A stretch of DNA of 64,000 bases from Rhizobiaceae bacterium (GCA_028279875.1 JANQMU010000067.1:1-64000), one strand, 5' to 3'; counted from the first letter of the stretch, positions 18,171 to 27,703 are shown. Program-made: numbers and translations. The notes: generated by a model not told the origin, from the sequence alone.

Positions 18171-19169
18171 ATGCTCAAATACATCTTCCTTCGCTTTGCG
18201 GCGATGATACCAACGCTTGGTATCGCAAGCTTGCTGATCTTTGCGATCATCGAGTTGCCGCCGGGGGATTATTTTGAGAGCTATATTGCCGAGCTGGAAG
18301 CGTCCGGAGAGGCCGTCGACCCCAAGAAGATCGAGTATCTGAGGACCGAATACGGCTTCGACAAGCCCATGTGGCAGCGCTATATCACCTGGGTCTGGGG
18401 CATGCTCCATGGCGATTTCGGCTATTCGTTCGAATATGAGCGACCGGTTTCCGAGCTGATCGGAAGCCGGCTGTTCCTGACGATGCTGCTGTCCTTCGTG
18501 ACGATCATCTTCACCTGGCTGATCGCCTTTCCGATCGGCATCTATTCGGCGACCCACAAATATTCGATCGGCGATTACGGCTTTACCCTGTTTGGACTGC
18601 TCGGCCTGGCGACGCCGAACTTCCTGCTGGCGCTGATCATGATGTATTTCGCCAAGGTCTGGTTCGGCACGTCGATCGGCGGGCTGATGGACCCCAAATA
18701 TATCAACGAACCCATGAGCTGGGCCAAATTCGGCTCGGTCATGGAGCATATGGTCATCCCGGTCATTGTGATTGGCACAGCCGGAACGGCGGCGATGATC
18801 CGCCGGATCAGGGCCAATCTGCTGGACGAGTTGAAAAAGCAATATGTGATCACAGCGCGGGCCAAAGGGGTGCCGCCGGTCCGCGCTGTCCTGAAATACC
18901 CGTTTCGCATGTCCCTGAACTTCTTCATCGCCGATATCGGCAATATCCTGCCGGCGATCGTATCGGGCGCGGAGGTGGTGGCGATCGTGCTGTCGCTGGA
19001 GACGACCGGTCCGCTGCTCATCTCGGCCCTTCAGAGCCAGGACATGTATCTGGCCGGCTCCTTCCTGATGTTCCTGGCCGTGCTGACGGTTATTGGCGTG
19101 CTCATTTCCGATATTGCTCTGGTCATTCTTGACCCGCGAATCCGGCTGCAGGGAAAAGCGTACAAATGA
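18171..19169 (+). CDS. Peptide-type ABC transporter permease (DppB/YejB type)
   Basis: Inner-membrane permease, 332 aa, with six hydrophobic segments. It has the N-terminal amphipathic start LKYIFLRFAAMIPTLGIASLLIF, the periplasmic stretch LRTEYGFDKPMWQRYITWVWGMLHGDFGYSFEY, and the coupling loop YVITARAKGVPPVRAVLKYPFRMSLNF near residue 225 that contacts the ATPases. It overlaps the second permease gene by 4 bases. Together with that gene it forms the translocation channel of this importer. Confidence 0.94.
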   Translation: MLKYIFLRFAAMIPTLGIASLLIFAIIELPPGDYFESYIAELEASGEAVDPKKIEYLRTEYGFDKPMWQRYITWVWGMLHGDFGYSFEYERPVSELIGSRLFLTMLLSFVTIIFTWLIAFPIGIYSATHKYSIGDYGFTLFGLLGLATPNFLLALIMMYFAKVWFGTSIGGLMDPKYINEPMSWAKFGSVMEHMVIPVIVIGTAGTAAMIRRIRANLLDELKKQYVITARAKGVPPVRAVLKYPFRMSLNFFIADIGNILPAIVSGAEVVAIVLSLETTGPLLISALQSQDMYLAGSFLMFLAVLTVIGVLISDIALVILDPRIRLQGKAYK

Positions 19170-20344
19170 GCAAGTCCTCGCTCCCGGAAAAGGGAAAGCC
19201 GATCGAGCATTTCGTTTCGACCGAGCCCTTCGACCCGCTGGCCGTCGAGAAACTGACGCCGGCGCAGGAGAAATACTATTTCGCCTCCCAGAAGCAGCTG
19301 ATGTGGTGGAAGTTCAAGAAGCATAAGCTCGCCCTGTTCTCGGCGATCTTTCTCCTTTTCTGCTACGTGATCATCGCCTTCGCCGAGTTCTTCGCGCCCT
19401 ACGATCTCGCGCACCGCCACATCAAATATATCTACGCGCCGCCGCAGGGCATCCATTTCTTCGAAGACGGGAAATTCGTCGGACCGCGCGTTTACCAGCG
19501 GGTCAGAACCCTCGACATGGAGCTGCAGAAGCGGAAATACTCGGTCAACAAGTCCAAATCCTATGCAATCCATTTCTTCTGTGATGGCGATCCCTATCGG
19601 TTCTGGGGCCTGTTCGAAGCCCGCAAACACCTTTATTGCGTCGAAGAGGGCGGAACCTTCTTCCTGCTCGGCACCGACAAGCTGGGGCGCGACATGTTCT
19701 CGCGCATCATTTACGGCGCCCGCATATCCATCACCATCGGCCTGATCGGCATCACGGTGAGCTTCATTCTCGGCATCACCATCGGCGGTCTTGCCGGTTA
19801 TTATGGCGGCTGGGTCGATGTCGTCGTGCAGCGGATCATCGAGGTGCTGCAGTCGATTCCGACGATTCCGCTCTGGATGGCGCTGGCGGCGATCCTGCCG
19901 GTCACCTGGAGTCCGATTCTCGTCTATTTCGGCATCACAGTCATTCTCGGCCTGCTGGACTGGACGGGGCTTGCCCGCGCCGTGCGCTCGAAACTGCTGT
20001 CCCTACGTGAGGAGGATTATGTCCTGGCCTCGCAACTGATGGGGGCCAAGCCCGGCCGCATCATCACACGGCATCTCATTCCCGGTTTCATGAGCCATCT
20101 GATCGCCTCGGCGACGATCACCATTCCGGCGATGATCCTCGGCGAAACGGCGTTGAGCTTCCTCGGCCTCGGCCTGCGTCCGCCCGTCACCAGTTGGGGC
20201 GTTCTGCTCAACGAGGCACAGAACATCAATGTGATTGTGCTCTATCCTTGGCTCATTCTGCCGGTGGTCCCGGTGATCCTGGTGATCCTAGCGTTCAATT
20301 TCATGGGTGACGGTTTGCGCGACGCGGCCGACCCCTATCAATAG
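19166..20344 (+). CDS. Peptide-type ABC transporter permease (DppC/YejE type) with an enlarged periplasmic loop
   Basis: Second permease, 392 aa. An OppC_N-like start (MWWKFKKHKLALFSAIFLLFCYVIIAFAEFFAPYD) is followed by about 100 residues of soluble sequence (roughly 80-165), including two cysteines, before the core motif FFLLGTDKLGRDMFSRIIYGARISITIGL. The coupling loop DYVLASQLMGAKPGRIITRHLIPG is near 285. The soluble insert is longer than the 30-60 residues usual in DppC and probably packs against the large binding protein. It ends 10 bases before the convergent glycosyltransferase stop. Confidence 0.93.
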   Translation: MSKSSLPEKGKPIEHFVSTEPFDPLAVEKLTPAQEKYYFASQKQLMWWKFKKHKLALFSAIFLLFCYVIIAFAEFFAPYDLAHRHIKYIYAPPQGIHFFEDGKFVGPRVYQRVRTLDMELQKRKYSVNKSKSYAIHFFCDGDPYRFWGLFEARKHLYCVEEGGTFFLLGTDKLGRDMFSRIIYGARISITIGLIGITVSFILGITIGGLAGYYGGWVDVVVQRIIEVLQSIPTIPLWMALAAILPVTWSPILVYFGITVILGLLDWTGLARAVRSKLLSLREEDYVLASQLMGAKPGRIITRHLIPGFMSHLIASATITIPAMILGETALSFLGLGLRPPVTSWGVLLNEAQNINVIVLYPWLILPVVPVILVILAFNFMGDGLRDAADPYQ

Positions 20345-20354
20345 CCGCCGGCCA

Positions 20355-21476
20355 TCACCTGACAAGCGGGTCGAGCGCGGTGCGGAAGGTTGCCGACACC
20401 GCCGTGACATCATGCTTTTCGCGCACATAGCGGGCCGCGCTGACGCCCAATTCGCCGCGCAGGCCCGGATCGCCGAGCAGCCGTTCGACGGCGCGGCCAT
20501 AGGCGTCGACATCGTTTGCCGGGGTCAGGAGCCCCCCGACATTGTCGGCCACCACCAGCGGAACGCCAGCCGTTTCCATTGCAGCAACCGGGAGCCCGCG
20601 CGATTGCGCCTCCAGATAGACCAGCCCGATGGCCTCGCCGATCCCGGGCCAGACAAACAGGTCGGCCTGATCCATCAGCGCGAACATCGCATGGTGTTCG
20701 ACACTGCCGAGAAAACGCACGCGCTCGGGCTGCAGAAAGGCGAAGCTGGCCTCGACGGCCGGCCGCTCCGGGCCTTCGCCGGCGACGACGAGGTTCCAGC
20801 TCTGATTGTTGAGCCCGCGAAGGGTCTCCGCCAGCAGTCGATAGCTCTCTGACTTCGCCCCTGGTCGCATCATGCCGGCGGCGAGCAGCAGCGGCGCTGT
20901 GTTGGAAAAGGCAACCAACTCATCGGCCGATGAAACCGCCGACTGATCGGCGATATCCAGGAATGGTGCTATGCGCAATGCGTTGTCCATGGTCGGCAGG
21001 ATGCTTTCCAGATAGGCCCAGTCGGAATCCTTCAGGACAAAATTGATCGCCGCCTGCCGGATTGCCTTCTGGACCGCCGCCCGCCCTTCGGCCCAGTCGC
21101 TGTCCAGGCCCTGATGGGTCCGGCACGCCTCGGCCGTGACATAAGGAATGGCGAACCGCTCGCATAGCGGCGGCCCGAGCCAGTCCGGCGATTTGCAATA
21201 GGGATGATAGGTGAACCACAGATCCGGGCGCATCGCCGCGTCATTGGTCCAGAGTGTGGACAGGCGCGTTTCCTCCTCCCGCACCGCCGCGCGCCGCGTA
21301 TCATACAGTTCCGCCGAAGGACGCTTTTGATAGCTGATGACATCCGACACGAGATCGACCGTATAGCCCGCCAGCCGTAACGCCCGCATCATCAGGCGCG
21401 CAATTTCCCGGTCTCCGGAGGGAATGGGGTGAAACGGCGATTTGAGCGGCGCATAGAAGGCAACATTGACGGGCAT
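20355..21476 (-). CDS. Glycosyltransferase, GT4-like (GT-B fold)
   Basis: Retaining-type GT-B glycosyltransferase, 373 aa, cytoplasmic. The C-terminal half has the group 1 signature: LLLAAGMMRPGAKSE, VVAGEGPERPAVEASF, VRFLGSVEHHAMFALMDQADLFVWPGIGEAIGLVYLEAQSRGLPVAAM and a final helical cap. The E-x7-E core is present as EAIGLVYLE. The N-terminal acceptor domain is divergent (NVAFYAPLKSPFHPIPSGDREIARLMMRAL). It is the last of four consecutive glycosyltransferase genes on this strand. Donor and acceptor are unknown. Confidence 0.88.
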   Translation of the reverse strand: MPVNVAFYAPLKSPFHPIPSGDREIARLMMRALRLAGYTVDLVSDVISYQKRPSAELYDTRRAAVREEETRLSTLWTNDAAMRPDLWFTYHPYCKSPDWLGPPLCERFAIPYVTAEACRTHQGLDSDWAEGRAAVQKAIRQAAINFVLKDSDWAYLESILPTMDNALRIAPFLDIADQSAVSSADELVAFSNTAPLLLAAGMMRPGAKSESYRLLAETLRGLNNQSWNLVVAGEGPERPAVEASFAFLQPERVRFLGSVEHHAMFALMDQADLFVWPGIGEAIGLVYLEAQSRGLPVAAMETAGVPLVVADNVGGLLTPANDVDAYGRAVERLLGDPGLRGELGVSAARYVREKHDVTAVSATFRTALDPLVR

Positions 21477-21488
21477 TCTGCAGCTCCG

Positions 21489-22652
21489 CTAGCGATAGAC
21501 CGCCAAATCCGCGCCGGCCGCGGCCCGGGCCAGGATGTCAGCCGTTTTTCCGGCACCGTCGCGCTGAATGGCTGACCAGTCGGGCTTCGGCCGGGCCATG
21601 ACACGGTCGATGGCGGCGCCAAGCGCCGATGCGTTTTTGTCCCGATGTCCGATCATCTCTACCAGGCCGCGCTCGGCCAGCAATTGCGCGCGGTGAAGCT
21701 GCTCGGTTTCCTTGTCGTTCCACTGTGGCGAGACGATCGCCCGGCAGCCCGCGGCCATGATATCGGCCACGGTGTTGTAGCCGGCCAGTGAAATCGACAG
21801 CCGGGCCGTGGCCAGGGTTCGGTGCAGGTCGGGGACAAAGGGGCGAAACACGACATCCGGACCGGCCAGCCGTTTCAGGCATGTGAAATCGGATTCTGCG
21901 AGATAGGGGCCGGTCTGGAAACACCATGCGGCATCCCTCAGGGCCGAACCGGGCTTCGCTTCAATCGCGGCGGCGATCAATTCACGGCCCAGCAGGCCGC
22001 CGCCGGCCGACACAACCACATCGAAGGTTTCGGGCGCCGGCCCATCGATGGTTGGTGTGACAATGCCGGTATAATAGGTCCGGTAAGCGATCTCCTCGGC
22101 GAAGGGAAATGTCGCATCAAGACGAATGAGATCCGGATCGCCATGCACCAGCACACCGTCGAAATACCGATGAACCAGTTCGACCGTCTGGCGGTCCTTC
22201 TTCGGCTTGTTGCCCTCCTGCAGAATGTCGCGCACCGAGGCGAAGATCCGCGGCGGCGCGGGAAGCGCCTTGGCGGCATCCATCAGCGGCAGCAATTCGA
22301 AGTGCATTTGACGGCGGCCGAACGGAAAGGCTTCTGTGACGATGATGTCGGGAATGCTCGTCGCCAGGATCTTCAGGAGCCGGTCGCGGCGCTCGGCCCT
22401 GTAGTCATCCGATGCCGGATGTCCGTCCTCGCCCAGCAGAACCGAAAAGTCCCCCCTGTCCGACACCAGTGAGGGCAGGAAATGCACGCGCGCGCCGCAG
22501 GCATCGAAATTCGGCAGTCTTTCGCCGCCATGGATCAGATCGACATGGAAGCCGCGCTGCATGAGGGCGGAAACGATGCGCATGGTCCGGAACACATGCC
22601 CGACGCCCAGCAGATGTTGCACGTAATAGAGGATGCGGGGCTTGACGGTCAT
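21489..22652 (-). CDS. Glycosyltransferase, MurG/GT28-like
   Basis: GT-B protein of 387 aa. The N-terminus ILYYVQHLLGVGHVFRTMRIVSALMQRGFHVDLIHGG has the glycine-rich GVGH loop of the MurG-like family. The C-terminal half has VVSAGGGLLGRELIAAAIEA, the segment DLHRTLATARLSISLAGYNTVADIMAAGCRAIVSPQ and EQLHRAQLLAERGLVEMI, matching the UDP-sugar-binding GT28_C fold. It is a distant paralogue of the product of 23,905-25,122, with the same SLAGYNT/GMCGYNTF motif. It overlaps the upstream glycosyltransferase gene by 4 bases. Confidence 0.85.
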   Translation of the reverse strand: MTVKPRILYYVQHLLGVGHVFRTMRIVSALMQRGFHVDLIHGGERLPNFDACGARVHFLPSLVSDRGDFSVLLGEDGHPASDDYRAERRDRLLKILATSIPDIIVTEAFPFGRRQMHFELLPLMDAAKALPAPPRIFASVRDILQEGNKPKKDRQTVELVHRYFDGVLVHGDPDLIRLDATFPFAEEIAYRTYYTGIVTPTIDGPAPETFDVVVSAGGGLLGRELIAAAIEAKPGSALRDAAWCFQTGPYLAESDFTCLKRLAGPDVVFRPFVPDLHRTLATARLSISLAGYNTVADIMAAGCRAIVSPQWNDKETEQLHRAQLLAERGLVEMIGHRDKNASALGAAIDRVMARPKPDWSAIQRDGAGKTADILARAAAGADLAVYR

Positions 22653-23908
22653 TGCGCCGCAAGCGCCCTCTCGGGCTTTATCCCGGCGGCCTCGAAAAGC
22701 GCCAGGAGCTGCTGAATTTCGGCGACATGGCTGAATTCGTTCCGGACCTTGCGGGCGCCGGCCGCCCCTATTTGATCGCGCAGTGCCGGGTCCTGGATCA
22801 GTTTCTGCACTGCGTCCCTGAGCTTCTGCGGTTCATCGGGCGGGATCAGCAGACCGTTGGTCCCGTCCTCGATCAACTCGACAATGCCTGAGATCGGCGT
22901 GGATATGCAGGCAAGGGACTGACTCTGCGCCTCCAGCAAGACATTCGGCAGTCCGTCCCGGTCTCCGTCCTTGGCGATTCGGCTGGGCAGAACGAAAAGG
23001 TCGCTTTCCCGATAGGTTTGCAGGATGAACTCCTGCGGCTTTGACCCGAGCATCGCCACCCGCGCACCGAGCCCCAGTTCCTCGACCTGCGCGCGAAGCC
23101 GTTCGGACAGGACGCCGCCGCCGATATGGGTCCATCGCCAATGGAGCGTGTCGGGCAGGGCGGCGAGGGCGGTGATCAGCGTATCGAGGCCCTTCTTTTC
23201 GACCGCCCGTCCGACGGTCATCAGGCGAACCGGATCGTCCGCCGCCGTTCCGTCGCGCCGGGATGGCTCTCGCTGAGCGGGGGAAAAGCGTTGAAGGTCG
23301 AGCCCGTGATAGACCAGCGTGACGGCTGATGGCCGCGCGGCGAGGGCCTTCAGATGTTCATATCCGCTGCGGGTGCAGGTCACGGTCCAGCGTGCGTCAT
23401 CCAGCTTTTCCGAAAGCTCCCAGTCGGGTGACGTCCAGATATCCTTGGCGTGGGCCGAGCAACTCCAGTCGAGACCGGTGATCATGCGGGCGTAATAGGC
23501 AACCGATGCCGGCGTATGGATGAAATGCGCATAGATCCACTGCACATCCTTCGGCATTTCGTCGGCAAGGACCAATGCCTGGCCGAAACGGCGCAGCCGG
23601 TTGCGCGTGAAGTCGCGCCGAAAATCGGCCAGCAGCTGCGCAAAGGCGGCACGATAGCCGGGTTTTCGGCGGCACCGCCACCAGGCGCGCAGGACCCGAA
23701 GCGGCTCTTCGTGAAGATATTCGGGCAGATAGGCCACATCCGCCGCGATTTCGCCGTGGATCGGATGGCGCGCCTTGTCGGTCGGTCGCCGCAGCGCGAT
23801 AATGTGCAGTTGGAAGCCGGCGCGTTCCAGTTCCAGCAGTTCCTGTGCGATAAAGGTCTCCGAAAGCCGGGGATAGCCTTTCAGGACAGCCGCGATCGCC
23901 CCGGTCAC
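22649..23908 (-). CDS. Glycosyltransferase, GT4 family (WcaL-like)
   Basis: Retaining GT-B glycosyltransferase, 419 aa. The opening VLKGYPRLSETFIAQELLELERAGFQLHIIALRRP is characteristic of WcaL/AmsK-like enzymes of exopolysaccharide assembly. HIHAKD-like residues appear as CSAHAKDIWTS, and the donor side has RLMTVGRAVEKKGLDTLI and VLPSRIAKDGDRDGLPNVLLEAQSQSLACISTPISGIVELIEDGTNGLLIPPDEPQKL. It overlaps the genes on both sides by 4 bases, so all four glycosyltransferases are likely translated from one mRNA. Confidence 0.9.
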   Translation of the reverse strand: MTGAIAAVLKGYPRLSETFIAQELLELERAGFQLHIIALRRPTDKARHPIHGEIAADVAYLPEYLHEEPLRVLRAWWRCRRKPGYRAAFAQLLADFRRDFTRNRLRRFGQALVLADEMPKDVQWIYAHFIHTPASVAYYARMITGLDWSCSAHAKDIWTSPDWELSEKLDDARWTVTCTRSGYEHLKALAARPSAVTLVYHGLDLQRFSPAQREPSRRDGTAADDPVRLMTVGRAVEKKGLDTLITALAALPDTLHWRWTHIGGGVLSERLRAQVEELGLGARVAMLGSKPQEFILQTYRESDLFVLPSRIAKDGDRDGLPNVLLEAQSQSLACISTPISGIVELIEDGTNGLLIPPDEPQKLRDAVQKLIQDPALRDQIGAAGARKVRNEFSHVAEIQQLLALFEAAGIKPERALAAQ

Positions 23909-25122
23909 AGGCCTGCTCTTTCCACTGCCAAGGGGATCAGACCCTGCCTTTCCAGCGTTTCGCGAACCCGTGCGCAGATTCGCTCAAGGCCGTTGCTGTC
24001 GAAACCGTCCAGATCCGGCCGGCTGACAGGCAGCTCCAGCAGCGTGTGAATGGCTGCCGACAGGCGGGCCGGATCGGCCGCTTCCGACGCCGCGATCATG
24101 TTGGCGTAACCCAGTTCCCGCGCCCGCTCGGCCCTGATGAGTTGTTCGGTGCGCGGCGTTTGCCGCGGTACGAACAGGGCCGGTTTGCGGCGCGCGATCA
24201 CCTCGCAAAACGTGTTGTATCCGCACATGCCGACAACGGCGCGCGACTGGCGTATCAGGGCTTCCGGCAGAGCGTTGAAACCGATGACGGTGACACGCTC
24301 ACTCCGGGCGGCCCGGTCGCGGATGGACCGTGCCTTGGTCTGCTGGCTGAACGGGCCGAGCAGCAGCACCGCTGGAATGGAAAGGCCGGGATCATGCTCA
24401 TAGGCACTGAGGAACGCATTCATCAGGAAATCGCCGTCGCCGCCCCCGCCGGCCGTCACCAGCAGGTAATCGTCCGGAAGATCATGCAGCGGCGCATCCT
24501 CCATTTCCGGATTCGGCTGGTACAGGAACCCGGTATAGGAGCAGCTTCCACGAACATTGTCGGGTAAGCCGAGTCCCTTCAGCGGGTCATAGAAGTCCTT
24601 CGCGCCGTAAATCCAGATCTGATCGTAAAGTCCGTCGATCGCATCGAGGATGCCCTTGCTGTGCCATTCGTGTTGCACCGTATCGGGATCATCGAGCACA
24701 TCGCGCAGCCCAAGCACGAGTTCCGTTGGTGTTCCCTTGAGATAATCGAGCGCGTCCCGCAATTCGCCGCCCAGGCCGAGCGGTTCCTTGTCGGCGATGA
24801 AGATGTTGGCCGGCGTGTTTTCGGCGCAGTGCCGGATCGCTTCGCTACGCGCCCTGATGGCCTGTGCATAAGTCAGGTTCGGATCCGCCGAGCGATAGCT
24901 GCCGTCCGGCTGCTTTTCCACCTGTGGCAGTTCGACGAATTTGATCCGCGGATGGGGTGCGTACTGGCCGGAGAGGCTGGAACCGGTCATGATAGTGGTG
25001 ACCAGTCCCGGAAAACGATCGACCAGGGCACGGGCGATCTTGCGGTTGCGCCGGATGTGCCCCAGGCCAAACGTGTCATGGCTGTAGAGCAGAAGATGTG
25101 CCGTCGGGCTTACGGTGTCCAA
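23905..25122 (-). CDS. Glycosyltransferase, MurG/GT28-like, first gene of the glycosyltransferase operon
   Basis: GT-B protein, 405 aa if it starts at TTG 25122. The family similarity begins with LLLYSHDTFGLGHIRRNRKIARALVDRFP, shortly after this codon, and GGAG lies about ten bases upstream. An ATG at 25263 would add 47 residues with no resemblance to the family, so it is less likely; the start is uncertain. The C-terminal half has LVTAGGGGDGDFLMNAFL, SRAVVGMCGYNTFCEVIARRKPALFVPR and TEQLIRAERARELGYANMI, the GT28_C pattern. It heads four overlapping glycosyltransferase genes and is divergent from the FkbM methyltransferase gene. Confidence 0.85.
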   Translation of the reverse strand: MDTVSPTAHLLLYSHDTFGLGHIRRNRKIARALVDRFPGLVTTIMTGSSLSGQYAPHPRIKFVELPQVEKQPDGSYRSADPNLTYAQAIRARSEAIRHCAENTPANIFIADKEPLGLGGELRDALDYLKGTPTELVLGLRDVLDDPDTVQHEWHSKGILDAIDGLYDQIWIYGAKDFYDPLKGLGLPDNVRGSCSYTGFLYQPNPEMEDAPLHDLPDDYLLVTAGGGGDGDFLMNAFLSAYEHDPGLSIPAVLLLGPFSQQTKARSIRDRAARSERVTVIGFNALPEALIRQSRAVVGMCGYNTFCEVIARRKPALFVPRQTPRTEQLIRAERARELGYANMIAASEAADPARLSAAIHTLLELPVSRPDLDGFDSNGLERICARVRETLERQGLIPLAVERAGL

Positions 25123-25554
25123 GGCAACACGGCTCCAGGCTTGGTGAAATCCGGGTTCACCAATTGGCAGGGACGCGAACCGGAGATTGCGGAGCAGCTG
25201 ATGTTTGTCCGTCTGTCGATGCGATCGGCTCCCACACTGTTCCCACCTGCCAATACATAACACGTTTCACGGCCTGAACGGCGGCAGACCGTGGACCAAG
25301 TCAGATCAGTAAATAAGTGGTTGCTTGGCGGTTGTCACGGCTGATTTGCGTTTATGTGAAGCGAATTGAAAACAGTAGGGGAACAAACGCGGTATTTTCG
25401 CATGTGGGAGGGAAAACACGCGTTTCAATCCGTAAGACATCGACCAGGCCGTGCCGTTGCCGGTGGCACGTGAAATCCGCGGTTCCATTTTTTCACGCTC
25501 TTGCTATGACGCTGACGGAAGGTTTGCCATCCCGGGCAGTGGGGACGAAAGAAG
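25123..25554. other. Intergenic region between divergent glycosyltransferase and FkbM genes
   Basis: About 430 bases without a supported gene if the TTG start at 25122 is right. The part from 25,290 to 25,450 is richer in A and T than its surroundings and must hold the promoters of both directions. Only short imperfect dyads are visible (for example GTGCC at 25452 pairing with GGCAC at 25466). No recognisable operator, riboswitch or small RNA was found. Confidence 0.5.
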
Positions 25555-26412
25555 GTGAATGCACGAGACGATCTGGATGTCATGTCGGAGTTCGGGACGC
25601 GGCGGCCCGAGTTCATTCCCAAGCTCGTCTGGCGACTGGCGACCCACCGCCGGATCAACCGCAAGCGTCGCAAATTCATCCGCAAACGCATTGCCCGGCG
25701 GTTCCCGGGACCCTTCGATGTAACGGTCGAGGACGTTGCGATCCGCGCCTATCCGCTGGAAAACTATTGCGATCGGATCGCCGTCGGTCGTGGCACGCTG
25801 CCTGAGATTCCGGAGCGCCGGCTGATCGCGCCATTGCTGCAGCCGAAGATGGTGTTTGTCGATATCGGAGCGAATATCGGCACCTACAGCCTGTCCGTGG
25901 CGCGCCACTGTGGCGACAAGGCACGCATTCTGGCTTTCGAGCCGCATCCACGCACCTACAGCAAGCTCCTTTATAATGTAAAGGCAAATGATTTCAACAG
26001 CATAGAGGCAATCAACCAGGGTGTCGGCCCGAAGCGCGAGCGTTTGCGGCTCTATTCCAGTGGCGGCACCAATATCGGCACCGCGTCGATCCTGCCGGAC
26101 GCCGCCGGTGACAAGGAACATGTCGACATCGACATCACTCCGCTGCCCGATGTGCTCAAGCACCGGTTCATCCGGCATGTCGATCTTCTGAAAATCGACA
26201 TTGAGGGCTATGAAGACCGGGCGCTGATGCCATTGATGCAGCCACAGCACCAGCCCTTGTGGCCGCGCGCCATCCTGATCGAGACGGTTTTGCGCCGACA
26301 CTGGCAGGAGGATTGCGTCGCGCATCTCCAGTCGCTTGGGTATCGCGCCGTCGGCGACACCGGCGAGAATATCCTGTTTGCTTATCCAATGACGGAAAAG
26401 CTGGAATCCTGA
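25555..26412 (+). CDS. FkbM family methyltransferase
   Basis: SAM-dependent O-methyltransferase of the FkbM family, 285 aa. SAM motif I is FVDIGANIGTYSLSVARHCG near residue 102, followed by ILAFEPHPRTYSKLLYNVKAN and the family hallmark LLKIDIEGYEDRAL near 205. The chosen start is GTG at 25555; ATG at 25582 is an alternative and leaves the domain intact. Such enzymes often methylate sugars of exported glycans, which agrees with four glycosyltransferase genes on the other side of the promoter region. Its 3' end overlaps the end of the convergent oxidoreductase gene by 31 bases. Confidence 0.88.
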   Translation: MNARDDLDVMSEFGTRRPEFIPKLVWRLATHRRINRKRRKFIRKRIARRFPGPFDVTVEDVAIRAYPLENYCDRIAVGRGTLPEIPERRLIAPLLQPKMVFVDIGANIGTYSLSVARHCGDKARILAFEPHPRTYSKLLYNVKANDFNSIEAINQGVGPKRERLRLYSSGGTNIGTASILPDAAGDKEHVDIDITPLPDVLKHRFIRHVDLLKIDIEGYEDRALMPLMQPQHQPLWPRAILIETVLRRHWQEDCVAHLQSLGYRAVGDTGENILFAYPMTEKLES

Positions 26413-27692
26413 TTGATCTCCCGGTTCCTCGAAAAGGCGCCAAGCGAAATCCGCTGGCCGATATAATCGAGATGAAAGTCGAGCGGGTCGCGGTCGTGAT
26501 CATGGCCGTTTTCGCATGCCTCGATCAGCGCCGTCATCATCTTGCCGGCAACCGGCGCGTTCTTGAACTGGTTGCCGCTGGTGCCGACCGCCATGTAAAA
26601 GCCGTCGAGGTCACTGCGGTCATAGATCGGCATCCAGTCTTCGGTAACGTCGTAAAGCGCGACCACGCCCTTCGTGTCGGTCGGTATGCGCAGGCCCGAC
26701 AGGCGCTGCGCCATGCGCATCACCAGCACATTCCATTGTTCGGAAAAATTGCTGTCGTAATTGTCCGGATCGTCCACCCATTCCTTGCGGTCGCATTCGG
26801 GATCCTCGGAACCGATCAGGATGTGGTTGCCGATTTCCGGCCGGCAATAGGTGCTGATGTCGCTGTCGGAAAAGACCAGACCCTCACGCTCGAAATCGAC
26901 CCCGTCGGGTGCCGGAACATGCGCCACCTCATGGCGGAGCGCTCGCGTTTTGATCTTCATCGCCGCATCGACTCCCGCAAGGGCGTTGATCTTGGACGAG
27001 TGTGGGCCGGCCACATTGATGACCACGGGCGCCGCGATCCGCGTATCGTCGCCAAGGCGGATGCCCGAGACCCGATTGTTTTCAGTCAGAATTTCGACGA
27101 CTTCGGCGTTGAACAGAAATTCCGCGCCGTGGTGCTCGGCGCCGCGCTGCGCATTATGCGCCGACAATTTCGGATCGTTGACATAGCCGCCACAGGGGAA
27201 AAACACCGCCCCCGAGACCGCCGGACCGGTGGGAGCGCCGAACCCTTCATCCTCCGGCCGCTTTGCCGGCTCGTACTGGCGGATGTCGGCGCCGGGCAAA
27301 CGACTCGCGATCTGCTCCGGAGCGACATGTTCATAGGGGCATCCCAGCCGGTCCATCATCTCGCAAACCCGCGACAGCTGCTTGTTGTGCTCGGTCTTGA
27401 TAACCAGGCAACCGGTGTCGTGATAGGTGATCAGACCGTGGTCGTCCTCGACGCCGATATAGCTCTTCCAGTCCTTCCAGTAGTGCCAGCCCTCATAGGC
27501 GATGGCGCAGGTTTCGAGGGCTGAATAATAGGTTCGGATGATGGCGCAGGAGCCCGATGTCGAGCCGTAGCCGGATTCCGGGAGCTTGTCGACGGACAGG
27601 GTTTTCCAGCCCTTCTTGGCGAGTTCGAAAGCGGTGCACGCGCCGATCACGCCGGCTCCGATAATGATCGCGTCATAGGCGGGTCTGGTCAT
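26382..27692 (-). CDS. FAD-dependent oxidoreductase, DAO family (sarcosine/dimethylglycine oxidase-like)
   Basis: D-amino-acid-oxidase-type flavoprotein, 436 aa. The dinucleotide motif DAIIIGAGVIGACTAFELAKKG is at the N-terminus, a substrate domain with RALRHEVAHVPAP follows, and the C-terminal GFYMAVGTSGNQFKNAPVAGKMM closes the FAD site. This arrangement is typical of enzymes that demethylate or oxidise secondary and tertiary amines such as sarcosine or glycine betaine derivatives. It follows the MttB-family gene by 11 bases and is the last gene of the desaturase operon. It lacks the C-terminal folate-binding domain of dimethylglycine dehydrogenases. Confidence 0.88.
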   Translation of the reverse strand: MTRPAYDAIIIGAGVIGACTAFELAKKGWKTLSVDKLPESGYGSTSGSCAIIRTYYSALETCAIAYEGWHYWKDWKSYIGVEDDHGLITYHDTGCLVIKTEHNKQLSRVCEMMDRLGCPYEHVAPEQIASRLPGADIRQYEPAKRPEDEGFGAPTGPAVSGAVFFPCGGYVNDPKLSAHNAQRGAEHHGAEFLFNAEVVEILTENNRVSGIRLGDDTRIAAPVVINVAGPHSSKINALAGVDAAMKIKTRALRHEVAHVPAPDGVDFEREGLVFSDSDISTYCRPEIGNHILIGSEDPECDRKEWVDDPDNYDSNFSEQWNVLVMRMAQRLSGLRIPTDTKGVVALYDVTEDWMPIYDRSDLDGFYMAVGTSGNQFKNAPVAGKMMTALIEACENGHDHDRDPLDFHLDYIGQRISLGAFSRNREINQDSSFSVIG

Positions 27693-27703
27693 CTGTATTC
27701 CTT

